A stretch of DNA of 64,000 bases from an uncultured Lactobacillus sp. GTDB lineage: Bacteria > Bacillota > Bacilli > Lactobacillales > Lactobacillaceae. The notes under the pieces are model-generated. The model saw only the letters and a program-made list of their open reading frames with translations. It ran no database searches and was not told the origin of the DNA. Positions within the stretch are counted from its first letter, which is position 1. Each line of letters begins with the position of its first letter. The stretch covers positions 6,231 to 70,230 of the forward strand of contig NZ_CAJURR010000009.1 in NCBI RefSeq assembly GCF_910589175.1, written 5' to 3'. The translations under genes and the position numbers were made by a program. Positions 19,687 through 29,464 of the stretch are shown here, one piece after another.

Positions 19687-20352
19687 TTGTCATCAAAGCA
19701 ACTAAACTATTTAACAATCAGTAAATCGGGTCAACATGAGATAGTTATCAAAAAAAGTAGATTCATCTGCTCGTTAGCTCGTACTAAAACAGTGGAAGAA
19801 GCCCAAACATTTATTGAGCAAATTTCTAAAAAATATCACGATGCCACTCACAATACATATGCTTATACTTTAGGATTAAATGATAATCAAGTTAAGGCCA
19901 GTGATAATGGTGAACCTTCCGGAACAGCAGGCATCCCTGAACTAAAAGCTCTTCAATTAATGAAATTAAAAGATGTGACTGCTGTAGTCACCAGATATTT
20001 TGGTGGTATTAAATTGGGCGCTGGTGGATTAATCCGCGCTTATTCAAATTCCGTAACTGAAGCTGCTCAAAATATTGGTGTTGTAAAGTGCGTTATGCAG
20101 CAATTAATTGAATTTACAATTCCATATAATCGACTGGATGAAGTTAATCACTATTTAAATGAAAATAAAATTCTCATTGTTAATCAAATATATACTACTG
20201 ATGTAACAATCCAAATTTTCCTAGATCTAGATCAAATCACTCAAGTTGAAGAGGAACTAATTAATTTATTATCTGGAAAAGTAGATTTCAAAAAAATAGA
20301 CCAAAGATTTAATGAGATTCCTGTTACTGATTTAAACTTCCATGAACAATAA
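19687..20352 (+). CDS. yvyE: YigZ/YvyE-family (IMPACT, UPF0029) protein
   Basis: A 221-aa member of the YigZ/IMPACT family: N-terminal UPF0029 domain with the signature YFGGIKLGAGGLIRAYS (about 112-128), then a C-terminal DUF1949 domain. Proposed roles link the family to translation or RNA binding, and the function is unsettled. I choose a TTG start at 19687, which has GGAGG seven bases upstream. An open frame 41 codons longer reads hydrophobic leader sequence and overlaps the comFA start, so it is unlikely. It is divergent from comFA, the arrangement seen next to comF in many Firmicutes. Confidence 0.9.
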   Translation: MSSKQLNYLTISKSGQHEIVIKKSRFICSLARTKTVEEAQTFIEQISKKYHDATHNTYAYTLGLNDNQVKASDNGEPSGTAGIPELKALQLMKLKDVTAVVTRYFGGIKLGAGGLIRAYSNSVTEAAQNIGVVKCVMQQLIEFTIPYNRLDEVNHYLNENKILIVNQIYTTDVTIQIFLDLDQITQVEEELINLLSGKVDFKKIDQRFNEIPVTDLNFHEQ

Positions 20353-20387
20353 AAAAGATTTACGCTGTTTTAACGTAAATCTTTTTT
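20351..20387. terminator. Bidirectional terminator between yvyE and tagO
   Basis: AAAAAAGATTTACG and CGTAAATCTTTTTT form a perfect hairpin with T-runs both ways, serving the convergent genes yvyE and tagO. On the minus strand the stem includes the last tagO codons. Confidence 0.9.
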
Positions 20388-21512
20388 ATTTGTATTCTTT
20401 TTATTTAATCGTCTTACTTTTACTTCAGGATCTGCACGTTCCATTTTATTAATAGTATGTTGAAAAAAATGTAAAAGTGGCTTATATTTTTCGCCCAATA
20501 ATCCGATCGTTTCAACAAAAAGTTCAACTGCGAATAATAGACCTAAAATTAATAGCCAGATTCCCCACCGAGGAGATACTAATGAAAGTAATGAGACAAA
20601 AGAAAAAATAAGTGAAATTCCATAAATAGCTAACACAGTTTGACGATGGGTTAATCCCATTCGCATTAATTGATGATGTAAATGATGTTTGTCAGCTTGA
20701 GAGATATTTTTTTTATTTAATTTCCGCCTGATCATGGCATAAACTGTATCAGTAATTGGAACACCTAAAATAAGGATTGGCACTAATAATGACACAAAAG
20801 TTACATTTTTTAAACCCTTTAAAGAGAGAACGGAAATCATAAATCCAATATATAAGGCACCCGTATCTCCCAAAAATATCTTCGCAGGATGAAAATTATA
20901 AGGTAAAAAACCCAATAAACAAGCTGCTAACATAATACACATAATTGGAACATAATGTTGCCAACTCTTTAAAAAGAAGAAACCAACAATTCCCATCGTT
21001 ACCAGAGAAATCAAGGTAACACCAGTTGCTAAGCCATCTAAACCATCAATAAGATTAACAGCATTTGTTAAGGCAAGAATCCAAAAAATAGTAAGAGGGA
21101 AACTCCACCAACCTAGTTGAATATGGCCTAAAAATGGCAAGCTTAATTCCCTTACCTTAATTCCAGCTAAAAAATATACAACTAGGGATGCAACAAAAAT
21201 CCCAAACATTTTTTGTCTAGGTTTTAATTCTAAAATATCATCAATCAAACCAGTTAAGATAATAACACTGGATGCTAATAATACTGAAAAAAGTTCATGA
21301 GTCGGAAAGTCCTTACGTAATAAGACAAATTCTCCAATATTAAAAGCTACAAATATTGCTAATCCACCAATAGTAGGCATAGGCTTTTTATTGATGCGAC
21401 GAGCATTTGGATTATCAACCGCACCTAATACAAAAGCTAATTTTCTAATAAAAGGAGTTATAGCAGCAGTAATAATTACTAATAAGAATATTTTAACAAT
21501 TGTTTGAAACAT
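20370..21512 (-). CDS. tagO: Undecaprenyl-phosphate N-acetylglucosamine 1-phosphate transferase
   Basis: Integral membrane enzyme that puts GlcNAc-1-P on undecaprenyl phosphate, starting wall teichoic acid or other wall polysaccharide assembly. The 380-aa protein has about 10-11 membrane segments, DDILELKPRQK, NLIDGLDGLATG, FLGDTGALYIGF and the histidine motif HHLHHQLMRMG. These place it in the MraY/WecA/TagO superfamily, TagO branch. A basic tail ends at the terminator. It appears monocistronic. Confidence 0.94.
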   Translation of the reverse strand: MFQTIVKIFLLVIITAAITPFIRKLAFVLGAVDNPNARRINKKPMPTIGGLAIFVAFNIGEFVLLRKDFPTHELFSVLLASSVIILTGLIDDILELKPRQKMFGIFVASLVVYFLAGIKVRELSLPFLGHIQLGWWSFPLTIFWILALTNAVNLIDGLDGLATGVTLISLVTMGIVGFFFLKSWQHYVPIMCIMLAACLLGFLPYNFHPAKIFLGDTGALYIGFMISVLSLKGLKNVTFVSLLVPILILGVPITDTVYAMIRRKLNKKNISQADKHHLHHQLMRMGLTHRQTVLAIYGISLIFSFVSLLSLVSPRWGIWLLILGLLFAVELFVETIGLLGEKYKPLLHFFQHTINKMERADPEVKVRRLNKKNTNKKDLR

Positions 21513-21585
21513 AACAATCTACTTTCTTAAACTTGTTTTTTTCATTATACCTACACCCCAATATAAACACAATAAAGCGGTAAAC

Positions 21586-21614
21586 AAAAAAGACGAATCT
21601 TAAGATTCGTCTTT
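21586..21614 (-). terminator. rny terminator
   Basis: AAAGACGAATCTT / AAGATTCGTCTTT perfect 13-bp palindromic hairpin followed by a T-rich tract on the minus strand, overlapping the rny stop. Confidence 0.85.
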
Positions 21615-23235
21615 ATTTAGCTATTGCAACAGCACGTTTTTCTCGAATAACAGTAACTTTGATGTTACCAGGATATTCCATATCTTGTTCAATTTGATTT
21701 CTAATGTCATGAGCAAGAATAGTAGTACGAGCATCTGAGATCTTATCTGGCTCAACCATTACCCTTATCTCACGGCCTGCTTGAATTGCATATGCTTGTT
21801 TTACACCAATGTGTCCCTTTGCAATCGTTTCTAGTTGTTCTAGTCGACGAATATAGTTTTCTAGAGATTCGCTTCTAGCACCTGGTCGAGCTGAAGAAAT
21901 TGTATCAGCAGCTACAACTAATTCTGCAATAAATGATAACTTAGGAACATCATCATGGTGAGCAGCAATTGCATTCACAACCAAATCTGGTTCATGATAC
22001 TTTCGTGCAAGTTCAACACCAATTTCTACATGGGAGCCCTCAATTTCATGATCAATTGACTTCCCAATATCGTGTAATAATCCTGCGCGTACCGCTATTT
22101 TTTCGTCTAAACCAAGTTCAGCAGCCATCACACCTGTTAATTTACCCACTTCAATAGAATGAGATAAAACATTTTGTCCATAAGACGTACGATACTTTAA
22201 GCGTCCTAAAATCTTTACCAATTCTGGATGCATCTTATGAATACCAAGTTCCATTAAGGCACTTTCACCAGCTTCGTAAATGTCATCATTTACTTCTTTA
22301 CGAGCTCGATCAACCATTTCTTCTATCCGTGCTGGATGAATTCGACCATCTTTAATTAAACGCTCTAATGCTCTTTTTGCAATTTCACGTCTAATTGGGT
22401 CAAAGCCACTTAAGACCACTACATCTGGAGTATCATCAATAATTACATCTACACCAGTTAAGGCTTCAAATGAACGAATATTTCTACCTTCACGGCCGAT
22501 GATACGACCTTTCATATCATCACTTGGTAAATTAACAACTGAAACAGTTTTTTCAGAAACCGTATCGGCTGCACTACTTTGAATTGCATCAACAATTACT
22601 TTACGAGCAAAATGATCGGCTTTTGCCTTAGCAAGTTGATTACTTTCTTCAATCATTTCTGCTCTTTCCTTAACCAATTGGTCTGAAAGCTTATCTAAAA
22701 CGATCTTTTTAGCATCTTCTTGATTCAACTCTGCAACTTCATAGAGCTTTTTCTCTCGCTCGGTCACTAATTGATCGGCTCTGTTTTCTTTTTCTAAAAC
22801 TTGAGCCTGCAATTTTTTAATTTGGTTTTCTTTCTGTGTGAGTTGTGAATCTTTTTGATCCAACAAACTATCTTTGTGATCAATAGCATCTTCACGTTGC
22901 AGTAAGCGATTTTCTTGTCTGGAAACCTCCTGACGTCGTTCATTAAGCTCATTATCCACTCTTTCGCGATAATGATGAATTTCTTCTTGTGCTTCCAGAA
23001 TTTTTTCTTTTTTTGCATCCGCTGCTGCTTTCTTCATTGCTTCTTTTTGTGAAGCAAGGTCAGCTTTTACAGCTTTAGCTTTACTTTCTGCATCCGCCAA
23101 GATGTGTTTTGCATCATGGGCTGCATTCTGTGCTTGAGTTTCCCATTTATTTTTACGGATACTATAGCCAGCGCAACCTCCAACTAAGACAGAAACAATA
23201 GCGACAGCAACAGGAACTAAAATTGTATTTACCAT
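21613..23235 (-). CDS. rny: Ribonuclease Y
   Basis: Membrane-anchored endoribonuclease that starts bulk mRNA decay in Firmicutes. The 540-aa protein has one N-terminal membrane helix (about 5-24) and a long charged coiled coil (about 30-200). A KH domain ([15 protein letters not shown]) and an HD metal-hydrolase domain ([12 protein letters not shown] and AAHHDD) follow. The start at 23235 gives the usual anchor. It lies downstream of recA, the same order as in B. subtilis (recA-rny). Confidence 0.97.
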   Translation of the reverse strand: MVNTILVPVAVAIVSVLVGGCAGYSIRKNKWETQAQNAAHDAKHILADAESKAKAVKADLASQKEAMKKAAADAKKEKILEAQEEIHHYRERVDNELNERRQEVSRQENRLLQREDAIDHKDSLLDQKDSQLTQKENQIKKLQAQVLEKENRADQLVTEREKKLYEVAELNQEDAKKIVLDKLSDQLVKERAEMIEESNQLAKAKADHFARKVIVDAIQSSAADTVSEKTVSVVNLPSDDMKGRIIGREGRNIRSFEALTGVDVIIDDTPDVVVLSGFDPIRREIAKRALERLIKDGRIHPARIEEMVDRARKEVNDDIYEAGESALMELGIHKMHPELVKILGRLKYRTSYGQNVLSHSIEVGKLTGVMAAELGLDEKIAVRAGLLHDIGKSIDHEIEGSHVEIGVELARKYHEPDLVVNAIAAHHDDVPKLSFIAELVVAADTISSARPGARSESLENYIRRLEQLETIAKGHIGVKQAYAIQAGREIRVMVEPDKISDARTTILAHDIRNQIEQDMEYPGNIKVTVIREKRAVAIAK

Positions 23236-23316
23236 ATTTTTACTATCGCCTTTTTTATAGAATTATTTCACACATTATTAATAATAAAAGTATCCGGAAG
23301 TGATGTCAATCATACA

Positions 23317-23345
23317 AAAAACCTTGGCCTTTAAAAGCCAAGGTT
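23317..23345 (-). terminator. recA terminator
   Basis: AACCTTGGC and GCCAAGGTT hairpin followed by TTTTTT on the minus strand, just after recA. Confidence 0.88.
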
Positions 23346-23361
23346 TAACTGTATCTGTCGA

Positions 23362-24453
23362 TTATTTTTTTTCGCTTTTCTCATCGGAAGTATCTTTGTT
23401 TAATGGTACTTCCTTGTCCTGTTTTACCTTTTCAGGATTTTCCCGCTCTTCAATTGCTTTAGCATCAATTCCATAAGCTTCACGAACTTTTTCTTTTACT
23501 TCTTCGTAAACATCAGGATGCTCTTCTAGATATTGCTTAGCATTTTCACGGCCTTGTCCAATACGATCATCACCATATGAATACCATGATCCAGCTTTCT
23601 TAATGATATCTTTATCAGCAGCCATATCAATTAACTCACCAGTTTGAGAAATTCCTTTACCATACATGATATCGACTTCTGCTACTTTAAATGGAGGCGC
23701 AACTTTATTTTTTACAACTTTTAATTTAACTCGGTTACCAATTACGTCCGATCCTTGCTTAATTTGCTCTGCTCTACGTACTTCTAGTCTAATCGTAGAG
23801 TAAAACTTCAAAGCGCGTCCACCAGGAGTAGTTTCTGGATTTCCAAACATAACCCCAACTTTTTCACGAATTTGGTTAATGAAAACAGCAATAGTTTTAG
23901 TTTTAGAGATATTTCCTGAGAGTTTACGTAATGCCTGACTCATTAATCTAGCTTGTAAACCAACATGTGAATCTCCCATATCACCATCAATTTCAGCTCG
24001 TGGCACTAAGGCTGCCACAGAATCCACAACTAAGATATCAATTGCACCACTGGCAATAAGAGTATCTGCAATTTGTAAACCTTCTTCACCAGTGTTTGGT
24101 TGAGATAAAATTAAGGAATCAATATCAACACCTAATGCTTCGGCATAAGCAGGATCCATCGCATTTTCGGCATCAATATAAGCTGCTGTTCCTCCACGCT
24201 TTTGAACTTCTGCCACAGCATGAAGAGCCACAGTTGTTTTACCGGAACTTTCTGGTCCATATACTTCAATAATTCGTCCGCGGGGATATCCACCAACTCC
24301 AAGAGCTGCATCTAAAGCTAGTGAACCGGAAGGAATAGTGGAAATTTGAGTGTCTACTTTTTCACCCATGCGCATAACTGCGCCTTTTCCAAAGTCTTTT
24401 TCAATCTTCTTTAAGGCAATGTCTAAAGCCTTCTTTTTATCATCTTTAGCCAA
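23362..24453 (-). CDS. recA: RecA recombinase
   Basis: Forms filaments on single-stranded DNA, carries out strand exchange and triggers LexA self-cleavage. The 363-aa protein has Walker A GPESSGKT (66-73), the [11 protein letters not shown] and [14 protein letters not shown] segments, and a typical acidic/lysine-rich tail. The promoter at 24482-24511 and an SOS box just upstream of it show damage induction. It is followed by rny and preceded by pgsA without the cinA gene often found there. Confidence 0.98.
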   Translation of the reverse strand: MAKDDKKKALDIALKKIEKDFGKGAVMRMGEKVDTQISTIPSGSLALDAALGVGGYPRGRIIEVYGPESSGKTTVALHAVAEVQKRGGTAAYIDAENAMDPAYAEALGVDIDSLILSQPNTGEEGLQIADTLIASGAIDILVVDSVAALVPRAEIDGDMGDSHVGLQARLMSQALRKLSGNISKTKTIAVFINQIREKVGVMFGNPETTPGGRALKFYSTIRLEVRRAEQIKQGSDVIGNRVKLKVVKNKVAPPFKVAEVDIMYGKGISQTGELIDMAADKDIIKKAGSWYSYGDDRIGQGRENAKQYLEEHPDVYEEVKEKVREAYGIDAKAIEERENPEKVKQDKEVPLNKDTSDEKSEKK

Positions 24454-24481
24454 ATCTCTTCCTCCTTATTCCATTTATAAT

Positions 24482-24511
24482 AATTATACTTGGTTTGACT
24501 ACCTAAAAGCA
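24482..24511 (-). promoter_or_regulatory. recA promoter
   Basis: -35 TTGCTT (24511-24506), 18-base spacer, -10 TATAAT (24487-24482) on the minus strand, about 30 bases ahead of the recA ATG, which has AGGAGG upstream. Confidence 0.8.
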
Positions 24512-24519
24512 AGAAAAAT

Positions 24520-24533
24520 ACGAACTAGCGTTC
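24520..24533. promoter_or_regulatory. LexA (SOS) box of recA
   Basis: CGAACTAGCGTTCA keeps both conserved half-sites (CGAAC, GTTC) of the Gram-positive LexA box and lies eight bases upstream of the recA -35. Confidence 0.85.
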
Positions 24534-24583
24534 AATATTATATTTCTCTATTTTTTATTACGCATTTTTTATTAATTTTTTTC

Positions 24584-24611
24584 AAAAAAAAGAAGCATCC
24601 CTGCTTCTTTT
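24584..24611 (-). terminator. pgsA terminator
   Basis: AAAAGAAGCA / TGCTTCTTTT hairpin with a short loop and an eight-T run on the minus strand. It separates pgsA from recA transcription. Confidence 0.88.
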
Positions 24612-24615
24612 AATC

Positions 24616-25179
24616 TTAAATTTCACCTTTAAATACATCGCCGCTTTGCTTGAAGTAATCGTAACCAGAGTAAATAGTAAAGATTAAGCAAATGTACAAT
24701 AAAATCGTACCGATGTAGTACACATCGCCAAGTAATAAGAAGATAATTGATAGCATTTGAGTAGTAGTTTTAATTTTACCAGGCATTTTCGCTGCTAAAA
24801 CTTGTCCCTTATTTTCAGCTAAAATCAAACGTAAACCAGTGACAGCCAATTCACGACAAACAATAATAGCCACTACCCATGCAGGCGCTAAATTTAATGA
24901 AATTAAAAATACAAAAGCTGTCATCGTTAACATTTTATCTGCTAATGGATCAGCAAATTTTCCGAAGTTAGTAACTAAGTTTCTTGAACGAGCAATATGT
25001 CCATCCAAAAAATCAGTTATTGATGCCACCGCAAAAATTATAGCTGCTAACACATGAGACCAATAAATATGTGCTCCTAGGAAAGTTGCACCGCCTGCTG
25101 GCCAATTAAAAATTAAGACTAGCATAAAAACTGGAATCATGAAAATTCTAAACATAGTTAATTTATTTGGTAAATTCAT
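24616..25179 (-). CDS. pgsA: CDP-diacylglycerol--glycerol-3-phosphate 3-phosphatidyltransferase
   Basis: Makes phosphatidylglycerol phosphate, the committed step to phosphatidylglycerol. The 187-aa membrane protein carries the full CDP-alcohol phosphotransferase motif DGxxAR...G...DxxxD: DG at 59-60, AR at 63-64, Asp77 and Asp81. About five hydrophobic segments are visible. Its start overlaps the rodZ stop by one base (TAATG), so it is coupled to the upstream gene. Product use links to lgt (lipid donor) in the same window. Confidence 0.96.
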   Translation of the reverse strand: MNLPNKLTMFRIFMIPVFMLVLIFNWPAGGATFLGAHIYWSHVLAAIIFAVASITDFLDGHIARSRNLVTNFGKFADPLADKMLTMTAFVFLISLNLAPAWVVAIIVCRELAVTGLRLILAENKGQVLAAKMPGKIKTTTQMLSIIFLLLGDVYYIGTILLYICLIFTIYSGYDYFKQSGDVFKGEI

Positions 25180-26228
25180 TAACGGTTACTTTGACCTCCA
25201 TTATTTTGGGTAGTATTAGTTTGACCTTGTGTGTTCTGCGTATTTTGCGTATTGTTTTGAGTAGCTTGGCCATTTTGTGTATTTTGATTTTGTTGGTTTT
25301 GTTGTGTTTGAGTATTTACATTATTAGTTGAACGTTGAGTAGTTGCGCTACTTTGACGAGTACTACTGCTTTGGCTACTTTGATTGCTTTGTCCAGCAAA
25401 CGTAAATCTAATTGTCATTGGAGAAGCTGGATTAGTTGCATTATGTGCATTTACCTTCTTACCAGCTAAAGTCAAAGTGGTTGACACACTGTTCCCCATT
25501 TGTACAGAAACATTGTTTACATTTTCTGGTAATTGAACTGAATGTTTCTCATTAGCTTTCAAAGTTCCTTGCCAAACAGAAGAACCGTTCACTAAAATTT
25601 GTGCCCAAACATCATTCTTAGTAGTACCCAAGGTTAAAGTTCGATCATTCTTCAATCCACTAACACGGTAACTATTATTACCTAAACTAGAAATTTTAAC
25701 TTCTGAGGTTGTAGTTTTTGAAGTTGATTTCTTCTTTGATGAAGTTTTAGATTTGGAAGATTGGATATGAGAAGAAACTGTCACATTCTCAGCTTGATTT
25801 GCTGACTGTTGATTAGTTCCAGTAAAGAAGCGAGTATAAACAATATAAACTACTAGAATTAATAGAACAATACCAACTACTGTTGCAATTTGAGGTAAAT
25901 AGTTACGCCATAGTCCTTTACGGCTATTAGTTGTCTCTTTAATTCTTTCGCTCTTATTGTCGATTGAATTTTCAACATATTCTTCTGGTTTTGCTTCAGG
26001 TACTTCAGATTTATAATCTGCTAACAATTCCTTGCCGTTAAGACCAACAACATCAGCAAATTGTCTAATAAAGGCTCTAACGTAAAAATCTCCAGGTAAT
26101 TGATCAAAATCATCATTTTCAATTGCTGTAAGATACCGACGTTGAATCTTAGTTATTTTTTCTACATCTTCAATTGACATGCCCTTTGCCTTACGAGCAC
26201 TGCGTAATTTATCTCCAATATCTGCCAT
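25179..26228 (-). CDS. rodZ: RodZ-like helix-turn-helix membrane protein (YmfM)
   Basis: The 349-aa bitopic protein has an N-terminal HTH_25 domain (residues 1-75, GDKLRSARKAKGMSIEDVEK) as in RodZ, which links MreB to the wall-elongation machinery. A charged linker, one membrane helix (about 112-133) and an extracellular DUF4115-like beta domain (about 175-275) follow. The end is a striking Gln/Asn/Thr/Ser-rich low-complexity tail (about 283-349). Position downstream of ymfI and upstream of pgsA matches B. subtilis. RodZ function in lactobacilli is inferred from domain order. Confidence 0.9.
   Translation of the reverse strand: MADIGDKLRSARKAKGMSIEDVEKITKIQRRYLTAIENDDFDQLPGDFYVRAFIRQFADVVGLNGKELLADYKSEVPEAKPEEYVENSIDNKSERIKETTNSRKGLWRNYLPQIATVVGIVLLILVVYIVYTRFFTGTNQQSANQAENVTVSSHIQSSKSKTSSKKKSTSKTTTSEVKISSLGNNSYRVSGLKNDRTLTLGTTKNDVWAQILVNGSSVWQGTLKANEKHSVQLPENVNNVSVQMGNSVSTTLTLAGKKVNAHNATNPASPMTIRFTFAGQSNQSSQSSSTRQSSATTQRSTNNVNTQTQQNQQNQNTQNGQATQNNTQNTQNTQGQTNTTQNNGGQSNR
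25180..25395 (-). repeat. Low-complexity coding repeat in the rodZ tail
   Basis: Near-tandem codons for Asn-Thr-Gln, Asn-Gln and Ser-Ser-Gln encode the C-terminal disordered tail. The DNA is visibly repetitive (recurring ttgtgt/attttg units) and may vary in length between strains. Confidence 0.75.
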
Positions 26229-26286
26229 AATATCCTCTCAACTTTTTGCAATAATTCAAATATGAGTATACCAAACTAATCAACCA

Positions 26287-27015
26287 TTAAACAAGCCAGC
26301 CACCATCGACATAAATAGTTTGTCCAGTTAAATAGTCTGAACGTTCATCAAGTAAATTTTCTACCCAAAAAGATATATCTTTTGGATCTGCTAATCTTCC
26401 TGCAGGAATTTCATTTTTAACTTCGTTTAAAGTTTCATCATCAAAAATTGCATTCATAGGAGTATCAACTGCTCCAGGAGCAATTACATTTACAGTTAAA
26501 TTAGCCGATGCCACCTCACGTGCATACCCTTGTACAAAGCTTGATAATCCACCTTTACTGGCGCTATATACACTTTCTAGCGCACTTGCTTGTCCTCCAT
26601 ACACAGATCCAATAAATATTATTCGGCCATGTGCCTGCTTTAAAAGCTGGGATTCTAAAAGGGAAGTTATCTTTATCGGAGCTAATAAATTAATTTGAAT
26701 AATCTTCTCAATTTCATCTAATTTTTGACTTCCAAGAAACTGATAATTAGTAATTCCTTGTGTAAAAATCACAGCATTTATTGGTAAGAGGTTTGATACT
26801 ATTTTTTTTATCACATCATCTTCAGCCAAAAAATTTAATTTTAATGAAAAAAATTCTTGGTCTGGATAGTTTTCAATGAATTCCTGTACCATTTTACCGG
26901 CTTCTTGTTGGTTATGATTGTAATGAATATATAAAGACCAGCCATTTGCAGCCATATTTTCTGCAATAGCTCTGCCTATTCCACCAGTTGCTCCGAAAAT
27001 TATTGCACGCTTCAT
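26287..27015 (-). CDS. ymfI: Short-chain dehydrogenase/reductase, YmfI type
   Basis: A 242-aa classical SDR with the N-terminal cofactor motif GATGGIGRAIA (8-18), catalytic YSASK and the C-terminal GQTIYVDGG segment typical of FabG-like 3-oxoacyl reductases. The substrate is unknown. Its conserved position between the M16 peptidase pair and rodZ is the B. subtilis ymfF-ymfH-ymfI-ymfM arrangement. It begins directly after the ymfH stop. Confidence 0.9.
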   Translation of the reverse strand: MKRAIIFGATGGIGRAIAENMAANGWSLYIHYNHNQQEAGKMVQEFIENYPDQEFFSLKLNFLAEDDVIKKIVSNLLPINAVIFTQGITNYQFLGSQKLDEIEKIIQINLLAPIKITSLLESQLLKQAHGRIIFIGSVYGGQASALESVYSASKGGLSSFVQGYAREVASANLTVNVIAPGAVDTPMNAIFDDETLNEVKNEIPAGRLADPKDISFWVENLLDERSDYLTGQTIYVDGGWLV

Positions 27016-28251
27016 TTAGTTAGCTTCCTCTTTACCTTTTAAAGTTGTAGTAAATATATCACTTTTATCCAATATATTTTCAACAGCTGTATAAAATTCA
27101 TTAAAACTTAAAGATTGAATTGCTTGAGCTGCCGAATTAAAATTGGCATTTTCAAGTCCATATTCTGCTTCTTCAATAGCAATTGTACTAAGATCATCAA
27201 ATTCTCTAATAGTCTGTGCCAATGCTTCCTTCTTTTGAAATACGAACGACTCTTCCGTGACTGGAACTTCCAAGAGTTGGCTCTTAATATTCTTTAAAAA
27301 CAAATCCGGTTTACTTGAAGCGCCGATAATTGTAGCAAAATTACCCGCAGTCGTATATGAAACCTGTAGTTCCATCGGTGAATTTAAAATACCTTGTTTT
27401 TGCATCTTTTCAAACCAAGGACTAGTCACTCCTAGCTTTGCCTGGAGCATCATCTCAAAGATACTTTGTGCTGTATTATTTTCCAAACCTACTTTTTTAA
27501 AGTCAGGTAGTTTTATTCCTATACCAACCCTAGAAGTAATTAAATCAGACTCAATAATTTTATTATGCTCTTTTTGAGAATTTACAATGGATAATTTTTT
27601 AGGTGCAACTTTTTTAGAAATTAAATATTTACTCTCAAGTTTCCCTACCTCACGTAAAATTTCTTTAGTTTGGTTTTCACTGAATCCACCACAAGCAACA
27701 AATTCCATCCGACAACTAACATAGTTATTGTCATAAATTTCTTGTAAAATTTCTGGCGTCATTTTTTTCAAACTAGATTTTGTACCGGTTAAATCTTCTG
27801 CCAAATTTGTTTTTGGAAACATCATTTGCATTAGCTCATAATTTACTTGCCAGTTAGGATCATCTTGGCACATTGCTAATTCTTGAGCAATAATTTTTGA
27901 TTCTTTAGCAACATTGCTTTTGTTAAAATGTGTTGTTCCGACTAATTCAAAAATTAATGGTAAAACCTGACGCCAATGTTCAGTAAAGCTCGCATAAAAC
28001 ATCGTTTCATTATATGTAGTAAACGCATTCGTAGAAGCTCCAAGTTCTTCAAAACGTTGTGAAATGTCACCATCTTTTTTAGTAAATAACTTATGTTCTA
28101 AAAAATGTGCTCCACCACATAAATTTTGAGGGTCACTGCCTCCAAAATCTACAATTATTCCCATAAATTTTTGCGCAAAAAGTGGTCTCCTAATTACTTT
28201 TGCACGAAATCCAGACTTGTATTCTCTAGTTGTTACATCTAATTTTTTCAT
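27016..28251 (-). CDS. ymfH: M16 zinc metallopeptidase, YmfH (catalytic partner)
   Basis: The 411-aa member of the M16B pitrilysin-like pair, with the zinc-binding HxxEH motif intact (GGAHFLEHKLF, near residues 54-64) and a distal glutamate region. M16B proteins act as heterodimers of one active and one inactive partner; the adjacent upstream gene supplies the inactive one. The start is an ATG overlapping the ymfF stop by four bases (ATGA), preferred to an in-frame TTG nine bases upstream. The natural substrate is unknown. Confidence 0.92.
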   Translation of the reverse strand: MKKLDVTTREYKSGFRAKVIRRPLFAQKFMGIIVDFGGSDPQNLCGGAHFLEHKLFTKKDGDISQRFEELGASTNAFTTYNETMFYASFTEHWRQVLPLIFELVGTTHFNKSNVAKESKIIAQELAMCQDDPNWQVNYELMQMMFPKTNLAEDLTGTKSSLKKMTPEILQEIYDNNYVSCRMEFVACGGFSENQTKEILREVGKLESKYLISKKVAPKKLSIVNSQKEHNKIIESDLITSRVGIGIKLPDFKKVGLENNTAQSIFEMMLQAKLGVTSPWFEKMQKQGILNSPMELQVSYTTAGNFATIIGASSKPDLFLKNIKSQLLEVPVTEESFVFQKKEALAQTIREFDDLSTIAIEEAEYGLENANFNSAAQAIQSLSFNEFYTAVENILDKSDIFTTTLKGKEEAN

Positions 28252-29462
28252 TTTAAACAATAGCTTTCGTTAAAGTATAATTTTTGGCTGAATTCAACTA
28301 ATTTATCTATCTTAAAGTGATCCACCTCAGTAATTCTCTGTGCAAAAGTATAATCATGCCCTCTTAGAGCATTGGCTAACATTTGAATCAAAATTAAATC
28401 TTGGCGATCAGTACTAATTTGGTAGTTACGCTTTAAGGCAGATTTGGCCTTAGAGAAAATCCCCTCATCTACTTTTCCATCCTGCACTGCCTTTACACCC
28501 ATTTTAATCGCTCTAGAAGCAGCTGCTATCTTATCTTTAGAAATCCCTGTACTAATCAAAAATAGCGAATTATTGAGATAATTAGTAGCATCAATTGCAT
28601 ATGTCGCTCCTAGTTTTTTTCTAACTTCAGTAAATAGCTTCGAGGATTCATCCCCAGCAAGATACTCTCCTAAAAATAACCCACCAAATTGTTTTAAATA
28701 TACTGGAAGAGATTGATCATAACCATACCCAATTAGAAGCTGGGCTTGTTCACTCTTAAATTGTATTTCTCTTTCAATTGGATTTTCTTCTGCAGGAAGC
28801 GACAAAGTAGAAACTACAAAATCATCAAAATAACCGGGCCAATCAAGTTGTGCTTGAACTAAATCAGTTAAGCTATCAGGATCTTGTGCTTGCCCTAAGC
28901 AAAAAGCGGGAGCATTTTTTAACGTATTAAAAAATGACTTAATTTCTTCTAAACTAGTGTTTTTGAGTGTCTTTTCATCCCCAAAAACACTATCTTGGTA
29001 ACTAGGCATATTTCGGTACCAAGTATTAAAAAATCCACTTAAAGAAACATTTGCTGGCAGTTCATAATATTGTTTTCTTTCTTGCTCGAGTTGCCTTTTT
29101 GCTAATTCTAGTAATTGATCATCAAAAAGGGGTTCTTTTATCACCTTAAAGAAAGCATCCATTATTACTTCATAATTATAGTCAGGATCTAAGATTTCAC
29201 GTGGTTCAACGAAATTTATAGTGTAAAAAACGACGATTTGATTTCCAAATACTTCAGGGAAAACTTGCAAACTCGCATTATAAAGGTTAGAAAAAGTTTT
29301 TGCCTGTAAGTTTATGCCCGGAAATTCTTTACTGGCATTGCTTTGCATACATGCTAAGATATTCGCCAATGCCAGTGTTTTTTTATCTAAAGGTAAACGT
29401 AAAAAACAGCCCAACGTGGCTGTTTTAAATTTTAAATTATGGTCAATTCTAATATTTGTCAT
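28248..29462 (-). CDS. ymfF: M16-like peptidase partner lacking the zinc motif (YmfF)
   Basis: The 404-aa protein has the M16 fold pattern but no HxxEH: the corresponding early helix reads ALANILACMQSN. It is therefore the non-catalytic half that would complete the chamber with YmfH. A C-terminal segment rich in basic residues (LKRNYQ) resembles the substrate-positioning Arg/Tyr region of M16 partners, though this is less certain. It starts two bases after the ftsK stop and overlaps ymfH, so the pair is made together. Confidence 0.9.
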   Translation of the reverse strand: MTNIRIDHNLKFKTATLGCFLRLPLDKKTLALANILACMQSNASKEFPGINLQAKTFSNLYNASLQVFPEVFGNQIVVFYTINFVEPREILDPDYNYEVIMDAFFKVIKEPLFDDQLLELAKRQLEQERKQYYELPANVSLSGFFNTWYRNMPSYQDSVFGDEKTLKNTSLEEIKSFFNTLKNAPAFCLGQAQDPDSLTDLVQAQLDWPGYFDDFVVSTLSLPAEENPIEREIQFKSEQAQLLIGYGYDQSLPVYLKQFGGLFLGEYLAGDESSKLFTEVRKKLGATYAIDATNYLNNSLFLISTGISKDKIAAASRAIKMGVKAVQDGKVDEGIFSKAKSALKRNYQISTDRQDLILIQMLANALRGHDYTFAQRITEVDHFKIDKLVEFSQKLYFNESYCLK

Positions 29463-29464
29463 AA

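Noticed and set aside
24350-24613. 87-codon plus-strand frame over the recA start, promoter and SOS box
   Set aside because: It is antisense to recA and the regulatory region, ends in the pgsA terminator, and has no homologous look.
25180-25395. Repeated units resembling a CRISPR or VNTR array
   Set aside because: The repeats are in frame and encode the disordered RodZ tail; there are no regular spacers.
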